Assembly: GCA_024636855.1 (NCBI GenBank)
Contig: JAGXGG010000034.1
Location: 1-44,653, forward strand
Length of the DNA: 44,653 nt
Direction of reading: 5' to 3'
Origin: Ignavibacteriota bacterium
GTDB taxonomy: Bacteria; Bacteroidota; Ignavibacteria; Kapaibacteriales; UBA2268
The notes beneath the pieces were generated by a model. That model saw only the letters and a list, made by a program, of their open reading frames with translations, was not told the DNA's origin and did not search any database. Position 1 is the first letter of the stretch, and each line of letters starts with the position of its first letter. The position numbers and the translations under genes were made by a program. This document shows positions 1-6,833 of the stretch, piece by piece.

Positions 1-982
1 ATACTGAATAATCTACATTCAAATCAAATGCAGTGTTCTGCAAATCAGGTCTTAAACTTATACCAGCTCCCCATATATTTACAGGGAAAAGAGTAGGTAC
101 ACCATTATCTTCACCATAAACATTAAAACCACCTCGTATAGCTAATAATTCTGTTGGGACTATTTCAGCACCTAATACAAAGCTGGGTGAAATATCAGTT
201 TCTCTAAATATAGCGTCAAAACTTAGTAAAAAATATTTAGTAGCAGGTATATAAATAGTATCAATTTCACCAGTAATAGAAGTTCTTTGTTCTACTGATT
301 GGTCATTAATACCAAATTCTACTGCTACACCAGTCCTTACTGTTAATGGTAGTTCATCTACTGTACTATTTGGGGTATTCCATTTCAATGAAGCACCAAC
401 GTTTTGAATGGCAGCACCGAATGAAAATAAATCTGCAACATTAAATTTAGTTCCTAAGTCAAAAGCATATCCATTAGCACTAGTTCCACTACCTTGTAAG
501 TCTCTTCCTAAGTACTTGAAAGTACCTCCAAAACTATAATCTTCACTAGAATAAGCAGCAGAGACATTCATAGAATATTGCCAATCACGCATACTATTAG
601 TGGGGTTACCCATAATATCACGCCCTTGGAACTGACCTGAAGTAAAAGAATTAATACCAAGACCTATTCCAAAATGTTCGCCGATTCCTTGTCCATAAGC
701 TATATTGGAATGAACTCTTCCTATACCAGGCATACTAACAGAAGTTACAAACATTGGTTTATTCAATAAGAAACCAATACCTGCAGGGTTGATGAATACA
801 GAGTTTGGATCATTCACTACAGCCGTATAAGCCCCAGCCATTGCATTTATTCTTGAAGAGGTATTTCTGTTTAGGTAAGATGAACTATACGAACCATTCA
901 TCTGTTGTGAGTTCGCTTCATTTACGAAAGTTAAAGTAATACCTACAAGTATTACAATCATCGACGCTGATATTTTAGACAT
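1..982 (-). CDS. PorV/PorQ (UPF0164) family outer-membrane protein, C-terminus beyond window
   Basis: The reading frame starts with ATG at 982 and runs off the left edge, so about 327 residues are visible. A signal peptide (hydrophobic residues 7-20, then NEANSQ) is followed by a segment typical of the family around residues 40-66: SSRINAMAGAYTAVVNDPN then a short stretch ending in NPAG. The rest is a glycine- and aromatic-rich beta-barrel pattern. PorV-type proteins are FadL-like barrels; PorV itself shuttles T9SS cargo at the outer membrane, and many paralogues of unknown role exist in FCB bacteria. It lies 3 nt behind a gene for a T9SS sorting-domain protein, which fits a secretion-linked role. 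Family assignment is firm; whether this is the true PorV shuttle or a paralogue cannot be told. Confidence 0.8.
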   Translation of the reverse strand, partial: MSKISASMIVILVGITLTFVNEANSQQMNGSYSSSYLNRNTSSRINAMAGAYTAVVNDPNSVFINPAGIGFLLNKPMFVTSVSMPGIGRVHSNIAYGQGIGEHFGIGLGINSFTSGQFQGRDIMGNPTNSMRDWQYSMNVSAAYSSEDYSFGGTFKYLGRDLQGSGTSANGYAFDLGTKFNVADLFSFGAAIQNVGASLKWNTPNSTVDELPLTVRTGVAVEFGINDQSVEQRTSITGEIDTIYIPATKYFLLSFDAIFRETDISPSFVLGAEIVPTELLAIRGGFNVYGEDNGVPTLFPVNIWGAGISLRPDLQNTAFDLNVDYSV

Positions 983-985
983 TTG

Positions 986-1453
986 TTACCTTGATATTGT
1001 AAACTTTTCAGCATCACGGAAGTTGGGACCTTGGAGAATACACAAGTAGAATCCATTGGGAAGATTTGAAGCAACAAAAGGATACTCTACATCTTTAATA
1101 GCAGTTCCACTATATACTTCTTCTACTAAATTCCCTAACATATTGTAAATATTTATTTTAATAGGGATTATATATTCTTTAAGTCTAATTTTAACATTAA
1201 AGTTTAAATTATTACTTGTTGAGACCCTTAATATTTCATTTTTTATACTTGAAGTATCTTGGTCTATTCTTACCGTCTTGCTCGACTGTTTACTATCAAT
1301 TATTGTGCCATCAGGACTCTGATTAGATTGAACTACAGAGGTTTTAGTGGATACTAACTTATTATTTTTTGAAATAATATCAATAGTCTGCGAATTGCTA
1401 TAGTTAAATGCAATTAACAGCGAAGTTGATATTAATAGTAAAAATAATTTCAT
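986..1453 (-). CDS. Small secreted protein made mostly of a T9SS type A sorting domain
   Basis: I place the start at ATG 1453, giving 155 residues. It begins a proper signal peptide (MKLFLLLISTSLLIA, cleavage near SNSQ) and leaves 7 nt after the upstream stop; a longer frame from 1486 would overlap the upstream gene and bury the signal. Residues 22-80 are Ser/Thr/Asn/Gln-rich and look disordered. Residues 85-155 match the Por secretion C-terminal sorting domain pattern: NIYNMLGNLVEEVY, then NGFYLCILQG, ending EKFTISR. It sits between the AMIN-like/TPR gene and the PorV-like gene. The odd point is that almost no cargo domain precedes the sorting signal. It may be a tiny surface-anchored protein, or the domain may serve as a periplasmic binding module. 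The sorting-domain call is fairly safe; the function is unknown. Confidence 0.75.
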   Translation of the reverse strand: MKLFLLLISTSLLIAFNYSNSQTIDIISKNNKLVSTKTSVVQSNQSPDGTIIDSKQSSKTVRIDQDTSSIKNEILRVSTSNNLNFNVKIRLKEYIIPIKINIYNMLGNLVEEVYSGTAIKDVEYPFVASNLPNGFYLCILQGPNFRDAEKFTISR

Positions 1454-1460
1454 TTTTAAT

Positions 1461-2792
1461 TTATTGATTGTTTCTATTATTATCAACGTTGAACTTGCTA
1501 TAAAGTTTTGATTTTAGTTCATTATTATCCAACTCTGACTTAATTGGATTAATACTGATATTTGAAGATTTTATATCTTTGATTGCTGAAAGCAATTCCT
1601 TTGCTTCAATTTTCTTATCTGTATCGGTGGATTTTATATTTGATTCTTTATTTAACTTACTGCTTTGTATTTCTTTTTTATTTACAACATCTTTAGGTTT
1701 GTAACTAATTTCCTCAGATAAATCAGTTCTATCTATTACTATTCCGCCATCTTTTTTTACTTGTGAAGTAATCTGTTTTAATTCTTTTTCGAAACTATTC
1801 TTAGCGTCATTATTCTGACTATTTATCTTTGTTTTTCTCCACTTCAAATACAAAGAGATTATAATTAGAACTAAAAATATTAATCCGATAATAACATATT
1901 TTAAGAAGCTTTTCATTCCTAGGAATGCATCTTCATTTTCTAATTGATTCTTTGCTACTGATTCTGTTTTCTTTCTATTGATATCCTCATCAAAAAGATT
2001 CGAAAACCTTTCATTGTTTGCAACAACTTCCAAATCAACATCGCTTGTATCTACAAATTCATCTATTTTTAAGCTATCTATATTAGATTTAGTAAAAACT
2101 AATTGTGGATATTGATAATTTGTGTCTTTAATTGATAGATTTGATAAAAACTTACTTTTGTAATACTGAGCTTTAGTATTGCTACCTTTTTCAGAATATA
2201 TCTGACTTAGAGCAGCATAAACATCAGGTATGGTTGAATTATTACGAGCAGCGATTGTAAGTTGATTAAACGAAGCTTCCAAGCTATCTTCTAATAAATA
2301 AACTAAACCCAACATAGATCGAGCTGCATTCAGTTGCCCTTTAGATTCATTGAATAGATTTATCGACTGTTTATAAAGACTGCTTTCATAAGCAAATAAT
2401 CCACTTCTATATTTATCTTCTACCCCAGAAACTTTATTCCAATCAAAAACATCAACTATAATTGAATTTGAATAGGGGAGTTGGAATGTATTGAATCCTG
2501 AATTAGATTTCAAAATTATATTTACAAGCAAATTATTGTTTTTAGTTGTTACAAATATTTCTTTTATTAATTCCGAATCAAAACGGACACTATTCTTACC
2601 AATATGGTTTTTAGTATTTCTTAATTCGAGAGATATATTCTTTTTATCATTTGAGAGACCAGTAGAGTATGAGGCTCTATCATTAAATCTAAGTAAGAGA
2701 GTATTATTATCTATTTTTATTGCATCAAGTAATTCCGTAGAAAATACTGCGGTAGAAGTAAAGAATAATATTATATAAATGAAGGTTTTCAT
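1461..2792 (-). CDS. AMIN-like/TPR membrane protein with cytoplasmic tail
   Basis: 443 residues. A signal peptide or N-terminal anchor (residues 1-18) is followed by a beta-rich segment at about 20-117 resembling AMIN domains (LLDAIKIDNNTLLLRF ... NSIIVDVFDW). TPR-like helices lie at about 128-215, then an acidic linker. A clear membrane span at 298-316 is followed by a basic stop-transfer (KWRKTK) and a lysine/serine-rich tail to 443. If the N-terminal signal is cleaved, the AMIN and TPR parts are periplasmic and the tail cytoplasmic. AMIN domains bind envelope components such as peptidoglycan or secretin-type machines. Its ATG overlaps the stop of the upstream kinase-like gene by 4 nt, so translation is probably coupled. 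The general layout recalls FimV-like polar hub proteins (periplasmic envelope-binding domain, span, cytoplasmic tail), but that comparison is an inference and no specific family is recognised. Confidence 0.7.
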   Translation of the reverse strand: MKTFIYIILFFTSTAVFSTELLDAIKIDNNTLLLRFNDRASYSTGLSNDKKNISLELRNTKNHIGKNSVRFDSELIKEIFVTTKNNNLLVNIILKSNSGFNTFQLPYSNSIIVDVFDWNKVSGVEDKYRSGLFAYESSLYKQSINLFNESKGQLNAARSMLGLVYLLEDSLEASFNQLTIAARNNSTIPDVYAALSQIYSEKGSNTKAQYYKSKFLSNLSIKDTNYQYPQLVFTKSNIDSLKIDEFVDTSDVDLEVVANNERFSNLFDEDINRKKTESVAKNQLENEDAFLGMKSFLKYVIIGLIFLVLIIISLYLKWRKTKINSQNNDAKNSFEKELKQITSQVKKDGGIVIDRTDLSEEISYKPKDVVNKKEIQSSKLNKESNIKSTDTDKKIEAKELLSAIKDIKSSNISINPIKSELDNNELKSKLYSKFNVDNNRNNQ

Positions 2793-3976
2793 TTAACTAA
2801 AATATTGAAAAAATATCCTAATTCCTCGACATATACTATTTCGAGTTTAGAATTAATGCTATTCAAAAGTTTTTTAGTAATTTCAAGTTCTTTTGGAAGG
2901 GGTATTTCTACTGGGGAATCAATAGTCATATTAGTAGTGAATGAATAATTTTCTACACCAAGGTAAAAAGAAATATTAGCTTTATTATTCACGGTCTTGT
3001 AATATATATTTAGAACTTTGAATTGCTCTGCTTGATTTAGTATATGAACTAATAGATTGATAATTGCAGATCGTATCTTACCCTTAGAAGTATTTATATA
3101 GAATTTCTCAGTAGATTCAATGAAATTTATCTCTAAGTTTGTGTTGAGAAAGTCATGATTCATAACCTCCAAGATTTCATTGATAATCTCATCCAGACTA
3201 AGATTACTACTCAAATTATCTAGATTATTACCCATTTCCTCTGTCAGCTTAGAGTTTAACTCAGAAATAGTTTCAATTTCACTTGTTATTTTATTCAAAC
3301 GAGTATAAAAAGTCCCAGATTCATTATCAATTAAATTCAAGTTGTTCTTTACTATTGACAATGATTGATTTATTTTTTCTGAAGTACTTTCTACAATTAG
3401 TTTTCCATCAAGATAATTCACACTACTAAGTATAATCTTTTCATAATACTCTAAACTACTAGCCATAGATTTTAATTTAAGCTCATAGTAAAGGGATATT
3501 AATTTTGAATTAAATAGTAAAACTAATCTATCAATATTGTTTATCTGCACGTCATCAAACAAAAGTCTATTATTCTTACTTAATGCTAAGTAAAATCCAA
3601 TATGAATATCCTTATTGAATAATGGAGTTATAATAACAGCAGCTTTGCCATAAGAGTAGAATGGGGAGGGGACTATTTGAGTTTTACCTGTTGTTTTTAC
3701 CCAATCTAATATACCTTCTTCGCTCAAATAAGTTGTTTCCTTTTCTAAATACTTTTTTTTATCAAGGGATGACTCAAAGAATTCAATATAATCTTGGTTT
3801 TCCAACTCTATTTTTGATTCAATTATACTAAAACGCTTGTCTAGCTCTTTTTCAATGACCAACAATAGTGAGCGGAAGTCTTGAGTATTAACAATTTCGA
3901 ACAAAGAATCCATCTTATCTTCCATTTGGAGGATTTTTCTAATGTATTTTCTATGTCCTATTTTGCTTTTTCTCAT
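2789..3976 (-). CDS. GAF-like, degenerate histidine kinase (pseudokinase) protein
   Basis: 395 residues with no membrane span. Residues about 20-165 read as a GAF-like sensor (YGKAAVIITPLF, IGFYLALSKNNR). Residues 195-216 match the histidine-kinase H-box skeleton (canonical HEINNPLSIIKNYL) as EKINQSLSIVKNNL, with Glu200 in place of the phosphoacceptor His and Ser in place of the Pro. A coiled coil follows to about 255. Residues 300-317 resemble an N-box (IRSAIINLLVHILNQAEQ), but no DxGxG G-box is visible in the C-terminus. The start directly abuts the HDOD gene stop; Met18 or Met22 are alternative starts. HDOD and sensor-kinase modules often occur fused or adjacent, so this is likely the HDOD partner. 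I infer a non-phosphorylating sensor or scaffold. Confidence 0.65.
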   Translation of the reverse strand: MRKSKIGHRKYIRKILQMEDKMDSLFEIVNTQDFRSLLLVIEKELDKRFSIIESKIELENQDYIEFFESSLDKKKYLEKETTYLSEEGILDWVKTTGKTQIVPSPFYSYGKAAVIITPLFNKDIHIGFYLALSKNNRLLFDDVQINNIDRLVLLFNSKLISLYYELKLKSMASSLEYYEKIILSSVNYLDGKLIVESTSEKINQSLSIVKNNLNLIDNESGTFYTRLNKITSEIETISELNSKLTEEMGNNLDNLSSNLSLDEIINEILEVMNHDFLNTNLEINFIESTEKFYINTSKGKIRSAIINLLVHILNQAEQFKVLNIYYKTVNNKANISFYLGVENYSFTTNMTIDSPVEIPLPKELEITKKLLNSINSKLEIVYVEELGYFFNILVK

Positions 3977-4873
3977 TTACATCTCTGTAAAGAAACTATA
4001 TTTATCAAATTCCTTTAATAAATCTTGTTTAATTAATGATATTGAACTATTTGCATCGAACATAGTATCATCATTTGAAGTGAAAATTTCTGGACCAACG
4101 AAAAGCTTTGAATCAGTCATTTCACTGTTCCAAGTCATAAACCCTAATTCCTTTGCAAAATATTCTGATAACGCAACGGCAATAGTTAATGGCTGTTCAT
4201 TTATAACATCTTTTACATCTACATTGCTAAAATAATAATGATGATTTTTAAGTGCTATACAAATCTTAGAAGGTAGATTCCATTTATCAGCTAACCAAGA
4301 TGCAACTTCTGCATGATTAGTTTGCAATATCTTTTGTTCAGCTTGCACTAGTGAATACCTACTATCCATTTCTAACTGTATCAGAACTTCTTTATATTCA
4401 TGTGAAAAATAAGTACTCAATAAAAGTACACCCATATCATGCATTAGCCCTGTTACAAATGATTCGCCTAATGGTCTATATTTTAATTTACCAGCAAAAT
4501 ATTTTGTTGCACCAGCACAGAATATACTGTATTTCCAATATGAATCTAAGTCAATTACAGATTTATGTGAGTTCACAAATATACGTTTGACCATTATACC
4601 AGTTACAATATCACGTATAGTATTTATACCGATTAATGCAATAGCTAGCTCTATAGTAGATATTTTTCTTGTAAATCCATAGTAAGGCGAATTAGCTACT
4701 CTTAGAACTCGAGTAGTTAACATTTGGTCTCTTTCTATAGTCTCTGCAAGATTTTTTGATTTCAAATTTTCGTCATCCAACATTGTCATTATTTCTGTTA
4801 ATACAATGGGAATAGAAGGTAAATCTTCAATCCTAGAAAGACGTTTTATAATATTGTTACTAAGCATACTCAT
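3977..4873 (-). CDS. HDOD domain protein
   Basis: 298 residues. The N-terminal two thirds are a classic HDOD domain: LPSIPIVLTEIMTML at about 18-32, then LTTRVLRVANSPYYGF at 52-67 and the helix IELAIALIGINTIRDIV at 74-90. An HD pair remains at His145-Asp146 (GLMHDMG). HDOD proteins are output or adaptor modules in signalling, often tied to chemotaxis, flagella or cyclic-di-GMP control. The start overlaps the end of fliA by 14 nt and the stop abuts the kinase-like gene, so sigma factor, HDOD protein and sensor are likely made together. The domain call is secure; the signal and partner are inferred from position. Confidence 0.88.
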   Translation of the reverse strand: MSMLSNNIIKRLSRIEDLPSIPIVLTEIMTMLDDENLKSKNLAETIERDQMLTTRVLRVANSPYYGFTRKISTIELAIALIGINTIRDIVTGIMVKRIFVNSHKSVIDLDSYWKYSIFCAGATKYFAGKLKYRPLGESFVTGLMHDMGVLLLSTYFSHEYKEVLIQLEMDSRYSLVQAEQKILQTNHAEVASWLADKWNLPSKICIALKNHHYYFSNVDVKDVINEQPLTIAVALSEYFAKELGFMTWNSEMTDSKLFVGPEIFTSNDDTMFDANSSISLIKQDLLKEFDKYSFFTEM

Positions 4874-5621
4874 ATTTATTTATTTTAACCTTTAATTCTT
4901 TAATGACTTCAGAGTGAATTTGACTTACTCTACCTTCAGTCACATCAATCAGCTTGCCAATTTCTTTAAAAGTTAAATTTTCGTAATAATAAAGAGCTAT
5001 TACTAGTCTTTTTTTCTCTGGTAAATCTTTCAAATACGTAGTTAGGAAATCTACTTTTTCTGTTTCAATCAGATCATCTAATTGATTGACTTCATTATCG
5101 TAAGTAACATTATCCACCAACGAATACCCTTCGTTATCCGTATCAACACTGCTATCTATGAATGAAAGTGTGTTACGTGAGGCTTCCATAGCTTGCAAAT
5201 AGCTGTTATATTGCTCGCTTGTTAAATCTAATTTATTGATTATCTCTTCGTCAGATACTTCAATTCCATTTTCCTTTAGCGTTTTTTCTTTTATTTCATT
5301 TATACTATTTACTTTTTTCCTTGCAGTACGAGATAACCAGTCTAATTTTCTCAATTCATCTTGTATCGTACCTCGAACTCTAGTAATAGCATAACTTTCG
5401 AATTTTACATTTTTATCTAAATCAAATCTATCTATTGATTGACTAAGTCCTATCATCCCAATATTTACTAAATCTCCTCTTTCTAGAATTGAATTATCTG
5501 GAACTTTGAGTTTACTCAATACATAATTGACTATCCAAGAATATTGAACAAATAATTTGCCCCGTAATTCCTGATTAGGATCTTGTTTGTATTCTAACCA
5601 TATATTTTCAGATATGTTCAT
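4860..5621 (-). CDS. fliA: Flagellar/stress-type sigma factor, FliA/WhiG family (sigma-28)
   Basis: 253 residues, the usual size for FliA. Region 2 is at about 45-97 (RGDLVNIGMIGLSQSIDRFD, FESYAITRVRGTIQDELR, then LDWLSR, the characteristic FliA/WhiG start of region 3). Region 4 is at about 205-250 (LPEKKRLVIALYYYENLTF, IGKLIDVTEGRVSQIHSE), a helix-turn-helix for -35 recognition. It directs RNA polymerase to late flagellar and motility promoters. The position downstream of flhF and flhG is the common arrangement in polar flagellates and supports fliA rather than a sporulation sigma factor. No flgM is seen nearby. The start at ATG 5621 lies 24 nt after the upstream gene. Confidence 0.9.
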   Translation of the reverse strand: MNISENIWLEYKQDPNQELRGKLFVQYSWIVNYVLSKLKVPDNSILERGDLVNIGMIGLSQSIDRFDLDKNVKFESYAITRVRGTIQDELRKLDWLSRTARKKVNSINEIKEKTLKENGIEVSDEEIINKLDLTSEQYNSYLQAMEASRNTLSFIDSSVDTDNEGYSLVDNVTYDNEVNQLDDLIETEKVDFLTTYLKDLPEKKRLVIALYYYENLTFKEIGKLIDVTEGRVSQIHSEVIKELKVKINKYEYA

Positions 5622-5645
5622 TGTTATTAATTACTAGGAGTTAGT

Positions 5646-6059
5646 TTATTCGTTTTCTTGTATTGATTCATTCATTATTCTGTCCATCTCGTCTTCTTCA
5701 TAATCAAAATTTTGATTAGTACTTTTTTCGCTCTCTTTCTTTGATTCATTGACTTTGATTCTATAGAGTGAATAAAAGAAAATAAGAACAATTAGTCCTA
5801 CACCAACATAAATAGTCGAAAATATTAGAAATGCACGATAGCTACTCTCTACTATATCAAACTCCGAACCAAAATAGAAAACTAAAAAACCTATAATAGT
5901 AAACATAAGTGCAGCAAGTAGTAGACTTTTGAATGGGGAAATTACTATTTTGTTTGCCTTTTTTTGTTCTTCTTTTTGACGTTTCTTTAGCTCTTTTTCT
6001 TTTTCTTTTTGGGCTTTTGTATCAATTTCTTTTGATTTTGCTAATTCTTTTTCATCCAT
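5646..6059 (-). CDS. Small basic coiled-coil protein with two membrane spans
   Basis: 137 residues, not recognised. Residues 1-38 are a charged Lys/Glu/Gln-rich helix (KEKEKELKKRQKEEQKKANK), probably a short cytoplasmic coiled coil. Two membrane spans follow at about 46-64 and 77-98, then an acidic tail ending DEMDRIMNESIQENE. It begins 1 nt after the flhG stop and sits 24 nt before fliA, in the place where polar flagellates often carry small accessory genes. An inferred role is a membrane anchor or partner for FlhF/FlhG, but nothing in the sequence proves it. Confidence 0.65.
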   Translation of the reverse strand: MDEKELAKSKEIDTKAQKEKEKELKKRQKEEQKKANKIVISPFKSLLLAALMFTIIGFLVFYFGSEFDIVESSYRAFLIFSTIYVGVGLIVLIFFYSLYRIKVNESKKESEKSTNQNFDYEEDEMDRIMNESIQENE

Positions 6060-6060
6060 A

Positions 6061-6246
6061 CTATCTATTCTCTTTTATTAGATTATTAGATTTCAAATAC
6101 TGTTCAATTCGACCGCAAATATCGTGCAAGTTTTTAGAAACTGGTAAATTATTATTACTTATTGTGATTAATTCTTGAGTTTGAATAGATTTTCTAACTT
6201 CTCTATCATATGGTATAAATCCAACATTATTAAAATTTACTCCCAA
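6061..6246 (-). CDS. flhG: C-terminal part of FlhG, out of frame with the first part
   Basis: About 61 residues that continue the MinD/FlhG fold: GVNFNNVGFIPYDREVRKSI matches the conserved C-terminal strand and helix of FlhG/MinD (a GxIPxD-type motif followed by V-x-x-A/S-I/V). The only possible independent start is TTG at 6246 inside the upstream gene, without a ribosome binding site, so this is not a convincing separate gene. Adding one T to the T5 run at 6245-6249, or a -1 slip there, joins it smoothly to the upstream part, giving about 258 residues, close to normal FlhG length. Read it together with the N-terminal part. Confidence 0.75.
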   Translation of the reverse strand: MGVNFNNVGFIPYDREVRKSIQTQELITISNNNLPVSKNLHDICGRIEQYLKSNNLIKENR

Positions 6247-6833
6247 AAACTTATTTGTAGAAGGTTTATCTTATTTATTATTTCTTCGTAATCTTCTTCA
6301 TCTATCACATTATTTACTAATATACCTATCTTATCTGATTCTACAAATGGTAAAATTAATTTTAGTAGTCCGTATGAATCAACTATAGTTGTTGGTTCAT
6401 CTGTAATTAATACAATTGATAAATCAGACAAAATGCAAGATTCAAGAACTAATTCACCAGCACCCGGCATAGTATCTATGACCACAAAGTCATATTGATT
6501 TAGTGCTTTTATTTCCTGATAAATTTCATAGAATTTTTCGCTGTGTTCGCTATCGTGTCTATCACTAAGAGGGCTATCTATTATTAAATCAAAATCTTGC
6601 TTTACTTTGAAAATAGTATCTTTGAATTTTACATTTGAACTAATATAATCATTCAATCTAAGTGGAGGATCAACACCTAATATCAGATGCAAATTTGGAA
6701 AGTTTAGATTTGAATCCCAAAGCAGAGTCTTACCTTTTTGAGAAAGTAGATGCGCAAGATTAGCAGCGACGAAGCTTTTACTAACACCACCTTTACCACT
6801 ACAAATAGTTATAAATTTTGTCGCTTTATCCAT
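6237..6833 (-). CDS. flhG: FlhG (MinD-like ATPase), N-terminal part, frameshifted
   Basis: 198 residues of a MinD/ParA-type ATPase that controls flagellar number together with FlhF. The deviant Walker A is at residues 13-20 (GKGGVSKS, where KGGVGKS/T is usual), the first acidic switch at LLWDSNLNFPNLHLILG and the second at VVIDTMPGAGE. The segment VLITDEPTTIVDSYGLLKLI matches the FlhG/MinD PEPT(S)-x-x-DAY region. The frame ends early at a TAA (6237-6239) immediately after a T5 run, and the missing C-terminus is encoded in the -1 frame. The start overlaps the end of flhF by 8 nt. Either the genome truly has a frameshift, ribosomes slip, or one base was lost in sequencing or assembly. Confidence 0.85.
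   Translation of the reverse strand: MDKATKFITICSGKGGVSKSFVAANLAHLLSQKGKTLLWDSNLNFPNLHLILGVDPPLRLNDYISSNVKFKDTIFKVKQDFDLIIDSPLSDRHDSEHSEKFYEIYQEIKALNQYDFVVIDTMPGAGELVLESCILSDLSIVLITDEPTTIVDSYGLLKLILPFVESDKIGILVNNVIDEEDYEEIINKINLLQISFWE
6244..6252 (-). other. Apparent -1 frameshift site within flhG
   Basis: On the minus strand the codons AGT-TTT-TGG-GAG-TAA end the first flhG frame. Re-reading one T (6246) gives AGT-TTT-TTG-GGA-GTA and continues into the conserved FlhG C-terminus. The Phe codon TTT can re-pair as TTT one base back, so a single-tRNA slip is possible, but there is no perfect X-XXY-YYZ heptamer. A homopolymer error is the simplest alternative. Confidence 0.7.

Noticed and set aside
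2491-2778. A 95-codon plus-strand frame inside the AMIN-like/TPR gene
   Set aside because: It lies antisense within a well-supported coding region and has no signal or domain of its own.
6061-6246. A separate small gene starting at TTG 6246
   Set aside because: No ribosome binding site, a start inside the upstream gene, and a sequence that continues the FlhG fold exactly; treated as the frameshifted C-terminus.
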